Positions 15,529-23,039 of a stretch of 45,085 nt of DNA are shown in pieces. The DNA is from Bacillota bacterium. GTDB lineage: Bacteria; Bacillota; Clostridia; Christensenellales; Borkfalkiaceae. Both the position numbers and the translations under genes were made by a program. The first letter of the stretch is position 1, and every line of letters begins with the position of its first letter. The notes beneath the pieces were generated by a model. It did no database searches. It saw only the letters and a list, made by a program, of their open reading frames with translations, and had not been told where the DNA came from. The stretch lies in the NCBI GenBank assembly GCA_003343995.1, contig QAKE01000015.1:1-45085 (forward strand), written 5' to 3'.

Positions 15529-15556
15529 CGAGGGCACGGCGTGCGCCGTGCCCTCG
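15529..15556 (-). terminator. 13-bp hairpin between ferredoxin and trmN6-like gene, no T-run
   Basis: CGAGGGCACGGCG (15529-15541) pairs with CGCCGTGCCCTCG (15544-15556), effectively a 12-bp stem with a 4-nt loop. On the minus strand it is followed by TTGTTTG, not a clean T-run, and the next start codon is 14 nt away. It may be a partial terminator or an RNA processing or stability element. Confidence 0.55.
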
Positions 15557-15568
15557 ATTGTCTTGTTC

Positions 15569-15739
15569 TTATTCCTCGCTGATTGCGCTGACGGGACAAC
15601 CTTCCGCGCACGAACCGCAGGAAATGCAAGTATCCGCGTCGATGTTGTACTGCGTATCGCCCGCGCTGATCGCGCCGACGGGGCAGGTCGCTTCGCAAGC
15701 GCCGCAGGAAATGCACGCATCGCTGATTTTATAAGCCAT
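15569..15739 (-). CDS. 2[4Fe-4S] ferredoxin
   Basis: A 56-residue electron carrier of the clostridial type with two symmetrical cluster motifs, CISCGACEATCP (residues 9-20) and CISCGSCAEGCP (38-49). The internal repeat is obvious: each half reads CISCGxCxxxCPVxAIS. Such ferredoxins carry low-potential electrons for anaerobic metabolism, for example with pyruvate:ferredoxin oxidoreductase, hydrogenases or radical SAM enzymes. The start at 15739 follows GGAGG. The gene has its own promoter (15777-15805). It sits between ricT and the yabB-like gene, where Bacillus subtilis has yabA, so it is an insertion relative to that order. Confidence 0.96.
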   Translation of the reverse strand: MAYKISDACISCGACEATCPVGAISAGDTQYNIDADTCISCGSCAEGCPVSAISEE

Positions 15740-15776
15740 TTTCGTTACCTCCGTAAAAATAATTTGCGTTATCTAT

Positions 15777-15805
15777 ATATTAACACACTTTTTGCCGTTT
15801 GTAAA
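15777..15805 (-). promoter_or_regulatory. Promoter of the ferredoxin gene
   Basis: On the minus strand TTTACA (15805-15800), 17 nt, TAATAT (15782-15777). It separates ferredoxin expression from the upstream tmk-holB-ricT run. Confidence 0.65.
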
Positions 15806-15818
15806 TAGTTAAATCGCG

Positions 15819-16700
15819 CTAATCCAAAATTTCTTTCATCTGCGCGGCGATGGCCGCCATTTCCCTGTCGTCGTCCGGCGCGTTTCCCCCGCGCTTGAAT
15901 TTCAGTTCGTCCACGGCAAAGTCCTTGTAAACCTCGCTGCCGTCGTTTTTGGCGATCTTCACCTTGCTGACGAGCTTTAACATGTTATTGGACACAACGA
16001 TGCCCTCGCCCTCGGGCGTGGACACCTTGCCGCCGAGCTTGGGCATCTTTTTATACGCCTCGCCGTAATATTCGTTTTCGTATTCCAGACAGCACATCAG
16101 CCTGCCGCAAAGCCCGCTGATTTTGGTTGGATTGAGCGAAAGCCCCTGCGTTTTCGCCATCTTGATGCTCACCTTGCGGAAATCGGGCATACAGCTGCCG
16201 CAGCAGCACGGGCGGCCGCAGGGCGCAAGCCCGCCGATGAGCTTGGTTTCGTCGCGGATGCCCACCTGCCGCAATTCGATGCGGATATGGAACGCCGAGG
16301 CGAGGTCTTTGACGAGCTCGCGGAAATCCACCCTGCCCTCGGCGGTGAAATAAAACACCACCTTTTTGCCGTCGAAGGAAAATTCGCAACCGACGAGTTT
16401 CATCTTGAGGTTGCGGTTTTTCACCTTTTCCTCGGCGATTTTCAGCGATTCCGCCACGCGCGCCTCGTTTTTGCGCACCGTTTCGATATCGCGCTTGGTC
16501 GCCTTGCGCACGATGGGTTTTAAGGGAAGAACGCATTCTTTATCGCTCACTTCCCGCACGCCGAACATCACCGTGCCGTATTCCGGTCCCTTTGCCGTTT
16601 CCACGATGACGCCGGAGTATTCGTCGTAGGACTCCTCCGTCGGCGCGAAATAATATATTTTAGACGAATTTTTGAATTTTACGCCCACTACTTTTGCCAT
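15819..16700 (-). CDS. ricT: RicT/YaaT, PSP1-domain iron-sulfur protein
   Basis: A 293-residue PSP1-domain protein. In Bacillus subtilis, RicT with RicA and RicF forms a [4Fe-4S]-bearing complex that helps RNase Y process mRNA and influences sporulation and competence. The conserved cysteine cluster is present: Cys161, 165-167 and 170 (CGRPCCCGSC), then Cys198, 203 and 204 (GLCGRLMCCLEYE). ATG at 16700 follows GGAGG. Its first 13 bases overlap the end of holB, as part of the conserved tmk-holB-ricT run. No RicA or RicF homologue is visible in the window. Confidence 0.95.
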   Translation of the reverse strand: MAKVVGVKFKNSSKIYYFAPTEESYDEYSGVIVETAKGPEYGTVMFGVREVSDKECVLPLKPIVRKATKRDIETVRKNEARVAESLKIAEEKVKNRNLKMKLVGCEFSFDGKKVVFYFTAEGRVDFRELVKDLASAFHIRIELRQVGIRDETKLIGGLAPCGRPCCCGSCMPDFRKVSIKMAKTQGLSLNPTKISGLCGRLMCCLEYENEYYGEAYKKMPKLGGKVSTPEGEGIVVSNNMLKLVSKVKIAKNDGSEVYKDFAVDELKFKRGGNAPDDDREMAAIAAQMKEILD

Positions 16701-17659
16701 ATATGCTTTCCCTCCAAAATTGCGAACAGCCACCACTCCGCCAGCATGGTTTCGTTGGCGTTGTACGCCGAGGCGCGCTTTTCCGCTTCCTCGGTTTTTT
16801 CCAGCGCGTAAATGAGCGCGCCGGCGTTGAAATTCGCCGCGCCCCGCACCTTTTTCAGCGCGCGCGCGTCGATGACCGCCCCGCCCTCCGCCTGCGCGAG
16901 CATGTCGCGGAAAAGCGACGAGGCGATGGCGAAGATATCCGACAGTCTTTCCTTGTTTTTTAACAGCAATGCGGAATATTTCAGCACGTCCCTGCTGGAA
17001 TTCATGTTGACGACGATATCCGCCGCGAGATCGAACAGCTTTTCCAGCTGTTCGTCGCCGTATAATTCCTCCGCTCTGCCCAGCGTTCCGTCGCCGCAGG
17101 CGGCGGCGAGGGCAAGTTTTTCCCCGTCGGGACAGATCGTTTTCAGCTCCTCCGCGATTTCCCGCTCGGTAAAGGGCGGAATTTCCAGCGTTTTCACCCG
17201 CGAGCGCACCGTCGGCAAAAGCGCGTACGCGTTGGTCGCGCCCAGCAAAATGACGACGTTTTCCGGCGGTTCTTCCAGCGTTTTGAGCAGTTTGTTCTGC
17301 GCCGGCGCGGGCATGTTGTGCGCCCCCGCCACGACGTAGAGCTTTTTATCCCCTTCGAGGGGTTTGATATAGCTGTCCTCGATGAGGGCGTTCACGTCGT
17401 CCGTTAAGATTTTATCCCCGTTTTTCGGAAAAAACACCGCGTCGGCGAAATTTTCCTTTTCCAGAAGGCGGCACACGCGGCAGTCGCCGCACCCGTCCTT
17501 GTCGCACAAAATGAGTTTTGCGAAAAATTTCAGCGTTTCCCTGAGGTATTTTTCGTCCTTATCGAGCAGCAGATACGCGTGAAAAAGCCCCGATTTTTTA
17601 TCGTTTTTCACGATTTTGCAGGCGTTGGTGCGCCCGAGCAGCCCGCCGCGATCCATCAC
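16688..17659 (-). CDS. holB: DNA polymerase III delta' subunit (HolB-like)
   Basis: The delta' subunit is part of the clamp loader that places the sliding clamp on DNA. The 323-residue protein has an AAA+ fold with a non-functional ATP site, as expected for delta'. It has a four-cysteine zinc module at residues 52-63 (CDKDGCGDCRVC), the LLKTLEEPPENVVILLGAT stretch near sensor 1, and RSRVKTLEIPPF in place of the usual SRCQ-type motif. It overlaps tmk as ATGA at 17656-17659. The gene order tmk-holB-ricT supports the assignment, although sequence divergence from HolB is considerable. Confidence 0.9.
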   Translation of the reverse strand: MMDRGGLLGRTNACKIVKNDKKSGLFHAYLLLDKDEKYLRETLKFFAKLILCDKDGCGDCRVCRLLEKENFADAVFFPKNGDKILTDDVNALIEDSYIKPLEGDKKLYVVAGAHNMPAPAQNKLLKTLEEPPENVVILLGATNAYALLPTVRSRVKTLEIPPFTEREIAEELKTICPDGEKLALAAACGDGTLGRAEELYGDEQLEKLFDLAADIVVNMNSSRDVLKYSALLLKNKERLSDIFAIASSLFRDMLAQAEGGAVIDARALKKVRGAANFNAGALIYALEKTEEAEKRASAYNANETMLAEWWLFAILEGKHIWQK

Positions 17660-18282
17660 ACGATTCCCCTTTCCGAGAGCGCCGCGGCGATGAGCGCGCG
17701 GGTTTGCTCCTTCGTGCCCGAACAGTCAATTCTCACCACCCGTTCGGGGTAGCGTTCGCATACGGCGAGATAGCCCGCGTATACCTTTTCATGAAACTCC
17801 ATGCCGGAAAGCTCCAGCCGATCGTCCTTATCGGCGCCGCCCTTTCTCAAAAACGCCGCCGCGGGCGGAAGATCGAGAAACAGCGTAACGTCGGGCATCG
17901 CCTCTTCGCAGGCGCGGTTGATCTGCAAAATATAATCCATGCCCAGCCCCCGCGCGACGCCCTGATACGCCAAAGACGAATCGATATACCGATCGCAAAG
18001 CACGATCTTGCCGCTTTCGAGCGCGGGCAAAATAAGTTCTTTGACGTGCTGCGAACGCGCCGCGGCGTATAAAAGCGCCTCGCATTCCGACGTCATTTTC
18101 GCGTTTTTGACGTCCAGCACGAAATCGCGGATCTTTTCGGAAATCTCCGGTCCGCCCGGTTCGCGGGTGGCTACGTACGCCGCGCCGCACCCTTCAAACA
18201 GTTCCTTTACGTATTGTATCTGGCGGGATTTCCCCACCCCTTCGCACCCCTCGAAGGTGACGAATTTTCCTCTTTTCATCAT
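17656..18282 (-). CDS. tmk: Thymidylate kinase
   Basis: The enzyme phosphorylates dTMP to dTDP with ATP. The 208-residue length is typical. Visible motifs are the P-loop FEGCEGVGKSRQ (9-20), TREPGGPEISEKIR, the DRY signature LCDRYIDSSLAYQG, and the lid-region KDDRLE segment. The P-loop GCEGVGKS, with Cys and Val where GPDGAGKT is common, is an ordinary clostridial variant. The start at 18282 is one base after the stop of the upstream decarboxylase gene, matching the yaaO-tmk order of Bacillus subtilis. Confidence 0.96.
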   Translation of the reverse strand: MMKRGKFVTFEGCEGVGKSRQIQYVKELFEGCGAAYVATREPGGPEISEKIRDFVLDVKNAKMTSECEALLYAAARSQHVKELILPALESGKIVLCDRYIDSSLAYQGVARGLGMDYILQINRACEEAMPDVTLFLDLPPAAAFLRKGGADKDDRLELSGMEFHEKVYAGYLAVCERYPERVVRIDCSGTKEQTRALIAAALSERGIV

Positions 18283-18283
18283 G

Positions 18284-19630
18284 TCAGCCCTTTTTTACAA
18301 CTTTCACCTTTCCGCCTTCCGCGCCGAACGAATACTGCGCCTTTTCCAACGTTTCGGCGACCGCCTCCGTCATCGTTTCCCCCGCGACGCACAGCGGACA
18401 GCACGGCGGGAACAGCCCGACGTTTTCCGCCAGCGTTCTGCCGACGGCATCCCGAAGGGGCACGCGCTCGCTCTCTGCGGCGCACGCTTCCGAACAAGAC
18501 GTCGCCTTTACGCCCGTTTTCACGGCGGGCGGGGGCGTATACGCGCCCGCGGGGAGTTTTCTTACGGCGATCAGCGCGCGCGTCAGGCGGCGCAGCTGCC
18601 GTTTTGTCGTGGAAACGCCGAGGAGGAAGAGCAGCCGTCTGCCGTCGTTCATTTCGGCGTAAATTCCCTTTTTATGCAAAATTTCTTCCGCCGCGAAGGG
18701 GGAAATGCCCGTCGGCGCGAAATCGACGCACAGTTTCAGCGCGTCGCCGCCGTCGAATACCCCGTACCCGTGCGCGAGCAAAAGCCGCTTGCAGGCGGAA
18801 ACGCTTTTTTCGAGCGACGAGAGCAGACGAGCGCCTTCTTTCGCCATAAACTCCTCGCCGTACTCGATGGAAGCCATCAGCGGATAGGACGGGCTGGACG
18901 TGCGGAAAATTTTAACCGCCTCGGCGGCAACGGAAATACACGCGCCGTCGTTTACGTTGAGCACCGCCGTCTGCGTAAGGCAAGGCAGGGTTTTATGCAC
19001 CCCGTCCACCCATATATCGGCGTATTCGCCCGCATAAACGGACGCGGAATAAAAGCGGAAATGCCCGCCGTGCGCGCCGTCGAGCAACAGCAGTCTGCCG
19101 CGCGCGGCGCAAATTTTTTTCATTGCCGAAAGATCGAACGTCTGCCCGTAATAATCGGGATAAGTCAGCAGCGCGTCCGCCGCGGGATGCTCCGCCAGCG
19201 CGCGCTCCAGCTCCCGCGGTTCGGGGGGAAGCAATATGCCGTCTTTCGTATTCTGCGAAAGGATTACCGGCTCCACGCCCAGCACCTTGCAGGCGTTATA
19301 CACGCTCTGGTGCGCGTTGCGGTTGACGACGACCTCGCCCCCCCGCGCCTTTACGGCGTACAGCATGGAAAACACGCCGCAGGTAGACCCGTCTGTGAGA
19401 AAAAAGCTTTTCTTCGCGCCGAGGATTTCGGCGACGCGCCTCTCCGCCGCCGCGATCACCCCCTCGGGCTGCTGCAGGCTGTCGGAAAAACAAAGCTCCG
19501 TGATGTCCGCCGCCGCGACGGGAAAACGCCTTCGGAACGCCCTTGCCGCCTTATGCCCCGGCATGTGCAGGCGCAGCGGCTTTCGGCGGGCGTAAGCGCG
19601 GAGCATTTTTTCCATGCCGAACAACTTCAT
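18284..19630 (-). CDS. PLP-dependent Orn/Lys/Arg decarboxylase-family protein (YaaO-like)
   Basis: A 448-residue fold type I PLP enzyme of the prokaryotic ornithine/lysine/arginine decarboxylase group. The start contains LHMPGHKAARAF, the cofactor region includes FLTDGSTCGVFSM and LLDGAHGGHF, and the PLP lysine is in VDGVHKTLP. The family makes polyamine precursors such as cadaverine, putrescine or agmatine, but this short branch next to tmk has no firmly known substrate. The start is uncertain: ATG at 19630 lacks a good ribosome binding site, and MEKMLRAYARR gives later alternatives. It lies within the greA-to-ricT run. Confidence 0.9.
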   Translation of the reverse strand: MKLFGMEKMLRAYARRKPLRLHMPGHKAARAFRRRFPVAAADITELCFSDSLQQPEGVIAAAERRVAEILGAKKSFFLTDGSTCGVFSMLYAVKARGGEVVVNRNAHQSVYNACKVLGVEPVILSQNTKDGILLPPEPRELERALAEHPAADALLTYPDYYGQTFDLSAMKKICAARGRLLLLDGAHGGHFRFYSASVYAGEYADIWVDGVHKTLPCLTQTAVLNVNDGACISVAAEAVKIFRTSSPSYPLMASIEYGEEFMAKEGARLLSSLEKSVSACKRLLLAHGYGVFDGGDALKLCVDFAPTGISPFAAEEILHKKGIYAEMNDGRRLLFLLGVSTTKRQLRRLTRALIAVRKLPAGAYTPPPAVKTGVKATSCSEACAAESERVPLRDAVGRTLAENVGLFPPCCPLCVAGETMTEAVAETLEKAQYSFGAEGGKVKVVKKG

Positions 19631-19631
19631 C

Positions 19632-20618
19632 TTAAACGGGCATGCTGTCGAGCAGCGTGCTGTAATTTCTCACCAACGCCGTTAAGAACACGATGATTTC
19701 GTATTGCAGATCGGGCTGATCGGCGGTAAAGTCGAAAGCGGCTACGGCGACGTCTTTGGACGTGCCCCAATTTGCCTCCGACGCGCAGTTGTTGGCGATG
19801 TCGATGACCTGAACGCCCTCCTTTTGATGCTGCGACAGATATTCTACGTCGAGCGCGTAGGGGTGCGATTGCTGTTTTTCGTACGCCGCCTGAATGTCCT
19901 CGCTCGGGCGGTTATGCGCCGCGCTCTGATACTTCGTATAGGTCAAAAACAGTTCGGGCACGGTATCCAAAAGATAGGAAAACTCCTTCGTCGCGGCGCG
20001 CAGGCTTTCCAGCCGCTCGATTTCCCAAGCGACGCCCTTCGCGCGGTTTTCCTCCTTGCGGAAGCGGTTGTCGCCCTTCATGCGCGTTACGAAATTTTCC
20101 TCCACCTTGTCGGCGAGGAACGACCCGTCCTCCTCATATTCGCCGTTTTCCATGAACCGCGCGAGATAATTCTTCGCGTTTTCGTTGAGAACGTCGAGCG
20201 GGGCTACGGTATAGTTGTCCACGACGTTATAGAGGTTGGATTTCGCGTACATCGCGTCGTCCTTATGATCGTCGGGATAGGAGATTTCGTTATCGACGAC
20301 GATGAGATCCCCCTCGCCGATGGACAGACGGGTGTTCAGAATGGTATCCGCGTAATCGGTGGTGAGCGTTTCGATGGAAAATTCCAGCACGTCGTAGGAA
20401 AGCGGCTGCTTTTCGTCGTTAAACTCGTAAAGCCCGCTCGCCCCCGCGGCGGTGGGATAATAATAAACTTTGAAGTTCTGCCCCGTTTTCACCCGCACCG
20501 CCGAAACGGTGAAGATGAGCTCCCACACGACGATGGCGACAATCACCATGCCGATGATTTTCACCCAATCGTATTGCAGCATTTCGGACAATCTTCTTTT
20601 GGTAATTCTTGCGTCCAT
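19632..20618 (-). CDS. Membrane-anchored protein of unknown function
   Basis: A 328-residue protein with one membrane segment near the N-terminus (about 19-42, KIIGMVIVAIVVWELIFTVS) after a positively charged start, so the remaining 285 residues are probably outside the membrane. The extracytoplasmic part is acidic and has no recognised domain. It is followed directly by the decarboxylase gene and lies 15 nt after lysS, so it is a member of a housekeeping transcript. Function cannot be assigned; a lineage-specific envelope protein is the cautious description. Confidence 0.85.
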   Translation of the reverse strand: MDARITKRRLSEMLQYDWVKIIGMVIVAIVVWELIFTVSAVRVKTGQNFKVYYYPTAAGASGLYEFNDEKQPLSYDVLEFSIETLTTDYADTILNTRLSIGEGDLIVVDNEISYPDDHKDDAMYAKSNLYNVVDNYTVAPLDVLNENAKNYLARFMENGEYEEDGSFLADKVEENFVTRMKGDNRFRKEENRAKGVAWEIERLESLRAATKEFSYLLDTVPELFLTYTKYQSAAHNRPSEDIQAAYEKQQSHPYALDVEYLSQHQKEGVQVIDIANNCASEANWGTSKDVAVAAFDFTADQPDLQYEIIVFLTALVRNYSTLLDSMPV

Positions 20619-20633
20619 TTTCCGTCCTGAATT

Positions 20634-22136
20634 TTATTTGTTTCTCGGTTTCATGGTGGGGAACAGGAGCACGTCGCGGATCGACGGGCTGTCGGTTAAG
20701 AGCATCACCAGACGGTCGAGCCCCAATCCCAGTCCGCCCGTCGGCGGCATGCCGTATTCCAGCGCGGTGACGAAATCCTCGTCCACCTCCGCATTCGCGC
20801 CGGCGGCGCGCTTTGCCGCCACCTGCTTGACGAACCGCTCTTTTTGATCGATGGGATCGTTGAGCTCGGAAAAGGCGTTGCCCATTTCCCGCGCGCATAC
20901 GAAGTATTCAAACCGCTCGGTAAAGGCGGGATCGTCCGCCTTACGCTTGGCGAGCGGAGAATTTTCCACGGGATAGTCGTAAATGATGGTGGGCTGAACG
21001 AGCTTTTCTTCCACAAACGCGTCGAAAAACGCGAGGAGCACGTGACCTTTCGTAGCGGCTTTGCCTTCCGGCACTTCCACGCCCTTCGCCGCGGCAGCCG
21101 CGCGGGCGTCCTCGTCGGTCGCCCAATCCGCGTAATCCGCGCCGGCGTATTTCTTCACCGCCTCCGCCATGGTGAGCCGTTCCCACGGCTTGCCGAGGGC
21201 GATTTCCTTCCCCTGATAGGGAACGACGTCCCCGCCGCAGATTTCCTTCGCCAGCTTGCGGTACATGTCCTCGATGAGGTCCATCATGTCCTTGTAATCG
21301 CTGTACGCCTGATACATTTCGATGGTGGTGAATTCCGGATTGTGCGAGGTATCCATGCCCTCGTTGCGGAAGATCCTGCCCACCTCGTACACCTTGTCGA
21401 ACCCGCCGACGATGAGCCGCTTTAAGTAAAGCTCCGTTTCGATGCGTAAATACATGTCGATGTCGAGGGCGTTGTGATGCGTTTTGAACGGCCGCGCCGC
21501 CGCGCCGATTTCCAGCGTGTGCAACACGGGGGTGTCCACCTCAAGATAGCCTTTGGAATCGAGATAATTGCGGATGAACGCGAGGATCTTCGAGCGGGTG
21601 ACGAAGGTGTTTTTCACCTCGGGATTGACGATCAGATCGACGTACCGCTGGCGGTAGCGCATGTCCTGATCCTTCAAACCGTGATATTTTTCCGGCAGGG
21701 GCAACAGCGATTTAGACAAAAGCTCGATATCCTCCGCGTGCACGGAAATTTCCCCCGTGCGCGTTTTGAACACCTTGCCCGAAATGCCCACGATATCGCC
21801 GATGTCGTAATCTTTGAACGCCGTATACTTTTCGCCGAGATCGTTAACGGAAAGATAGATCTGGATCTGCCCTTTGCCGTCGAGCACGTGCGCGAACGCC
21901 GCCTTGCCCATCAGCCGCTTGCTCATCAGCCTGCCCGCCACGCGGACGGAGGCGTTTTCCAGCGCGTCGTAATCGGCGAAGATGTCGGCGCTGAAATGCG
22001 TTCTGTCAAACTTCGTCTTTTGATAGGGATCCGCCCCCGCGCCCTGCAATGCCGCGAGCTTTTCGCGGCGGATCTTCATGATTTCGTTTAAGTCGGGTTC
22101 CGCTGCGGGAACGTTTACGTTGTTTTCCTTTTGCAT
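20634..22136 (-). CDS. lysS: Lysyl-tRNA synthetase, class II
   Basis: The enzyme charges tRNA-Lys with lysine. The 500-residue product has the N-terminal anticodon-binding OB-fold (about 60-165) and the class II catalytic core. Motif 2 is YEVGRIFRNEGMDTSHNPEFT, and motif 3 is GGLGLGLDRLVML near the C-terminus. ATG at 22136 is one base after the greA stop; a GTG at 22148 would overlap greA and is less likely. greA-lysS is a known Firmicutes pairing and is transcribed here from the promoter at 22680-22708. Confidence 0.97.
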   Translation of the reverse strand: MQKENNVNVPAAEPDLNEIMKIRREKLAALQGAGADPYQKTKFDRTHFSADIFADYDALENASVRVAGRLMSKRLMGKAAFAHVLDGKGQIQIYLSVNDLGEKYTAFKDYDIGDIVGISGKVFKTRTGEISVHAEDIELLSKSLLPLPEKYHGLKDQDMRYRQRYVDLIVNPEVKNTFVTRSKILAFIRNYLDSKGYLEVDTPVLHTLEIGAAARPFKTHHNALDIDMYLRIETELYLKRLIVGGFDKVYEVGRIFRNEGMDTSHNPEFTTIEMYQAYSDYKDMMDLIEDMYRKLAKEICGGDVVPYQGKEIALGKPWERLTMAEAVKKYAGADYADWATDEDARAAAAAKGVEVPEGKAATKGHVLLAFFDAFVEEKLVQPTIIYDYPVENSPLAKRKADDPAFTERFEYFVCAREMGNAFSELNDPIDQKERFVKQVAAKRAAGANAEVDEDFVTALEYGMPPTGGLGLGLDRLVMLLTDSPSIRDVLLFPTMKPRNK

Positions 22137-22137
22137 A

Positions 22138-22602
22138 TCAATCCACACTTCTGATTTCCAGCACCGCCTTTCCCTCGGGAACGGTCACTTCCACCACGTC
22201 CCCCGCCTTTCTGCCGAGCAGGGCGTTGCCGACGGGCGATTCGTTGCTGATTCTGTTGTTTTCGAGGTCGGCTTCCGTCGTGCCGACGATTTCGTACACG
22301 CAAAGCTCGTTATACGTTCTGTCGAAAAGCTCTACCTTGGAGCCGAGGGACACCGTGCCCTTTTTGCCGGCTTTAAAGACTTTCGCGTGTTTGATCTTCT
22401 CCTCTATTTCGAGAATTTCGCCCTCGATCATCGCCTGTTCGTTTTTCGCCGCGTCGTATTCCGCGTTTTCCGAAAGGTCGCCGAAGCCGCGGGCGACTTT
22501 GATGCGCTCGGTGATTTCCGCGCGCTTTTCCACCTTGAGATATTCCAGGCGTTTTTCCAGTTCTTCCAGTCCCTCTTTTGTTAAAAAGACTTCTTCTGCC
22601 AT
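22138..22602 (-). CDS. greA: Transcription elongation factor GreA
   Basis: GreA rescues backtracked RNA polymerase by stimulating transcript cleavage. The 154-residue protein has the N-terminal coiled-coil domain with the tip motif GDLSENAEYDAAKNEQ and the C-terminal FKBP-like domain (NESPVGNALLGRKAGDVVEV). The start at 22602 follows GGAGG and gives the conserved MAEEVFLTKEG. It heads a long housekeeping run from greA through lysS to ricT. Confidence 0.97.
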   Translation of the reverse strand: MAEEVFLTKEGLEELEKRLEYLKVEKRAEITERIKVARGFGDLSENAEYDAAKNEQAMIEGEILEIEEKIKHAKVFKAGKKGTVSLGSKVELFDRTYNELCVYEIVGTTEADLENNRISNESPVGNALLGRKAGDVVEVTVPEGKAVLEIRSVD

Positions 22603-22679
22603 GTTGCAATTCCTCCAAATATTTTTCAAGTCGAATTGGTCGCTTTATATAAACGATAATATACCCGATTTTCTTTGAT

Positions 22680-22708
22680 ATTATAGCACAAGTGCCGCAC
22701 TTTAGCAA
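22680..22708 (-). promoter_or_regulatory. Promoter of the greA-lysS run with a palindrome in the spacer
   Basis: On the minus strand TTGCTA (22708-22703), 17 nt, TATAAT (22685-22680). The spacer contains AAGTGC-C-GCACTT (22690-22702), a perfect 13-nt palindrome that could bind a regulator. Confidence 0.75.
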
Positions 22709-22854
22709 CAAAATGGCGTTCGTTTTTTGCCGAACGCCCGCCGTAAACCCCCGTTATAGAAAAATTTTATACGGTTTTTTCCGCCGAGCTTTGCACAAAG
22801 CATGAAAAATAAAAAAAATTTACCGAAATTTTACCGATTTTTTTAAAAACCCTA

Positions 22855-23000
22855 TTGACAAAGGTTTTTTTTGTGATATACTGAATGTGTTGAGAGAAAT
22901 TTTGTATAGATTTTCTTGATAAAACGGATTTTACATTGTTCTTTTTCAATTTTTCTGAATAATATGTGGGAAAAAGTCTGCAAACGATTGCAGACTTTTT
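22855..23000 (+). ncRNA. Putative small RNA transcription unit
   Basis: TTGACA (22855-22860), 16 nt, TATACT (22877-22882) with an extended TG form a strong promoter. The expected start is near 22889. About 110 nt downstream a perfect 13-bp stem (22971-22983 with 22988-23000) with a T-rich 3' arm forms a terminator. No convincing reading frame with a ribosome binding site lies between. The transcript would be very AT-rich in its first 80 nt. It does not resemble SRP RNA, tmRNA or RNase P RNA, and 6S RNA is not supported. A regulatory small RNA or a very short peptide gene are both possible. Confidence 0.5.
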
Positions 23001-23005
23001 CGTTT

Positions 23006-23032
23006 AAAAAAAGCGCGCAAAATTTTGCGCGC
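23006..23032 (-). terminator. Intrinsic terminator of the MBL-MFS operon
   Basis: GCGCGCAAAA (23013-23022) pairs with TTTTGCGCGC (23023-23032). On the minus strand a run of seven T follows, eight bases after the transporter stop codon. Confidence 0.85.
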
Positions 23033-23039
23033 CGTTATT

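Noticed and set aside
18008..19696. 562-codon plus-strand reading frame opposite tmk and the decarboxylase gene
   Set aside because: It spans two real genes on the other strand and shows no domain.
22889..23000. SRP RNA, 6S RNA or tmRNA
   Set aside because: Conserved loops of these RNAs are missing and the transcript would be too AT-rich and short.
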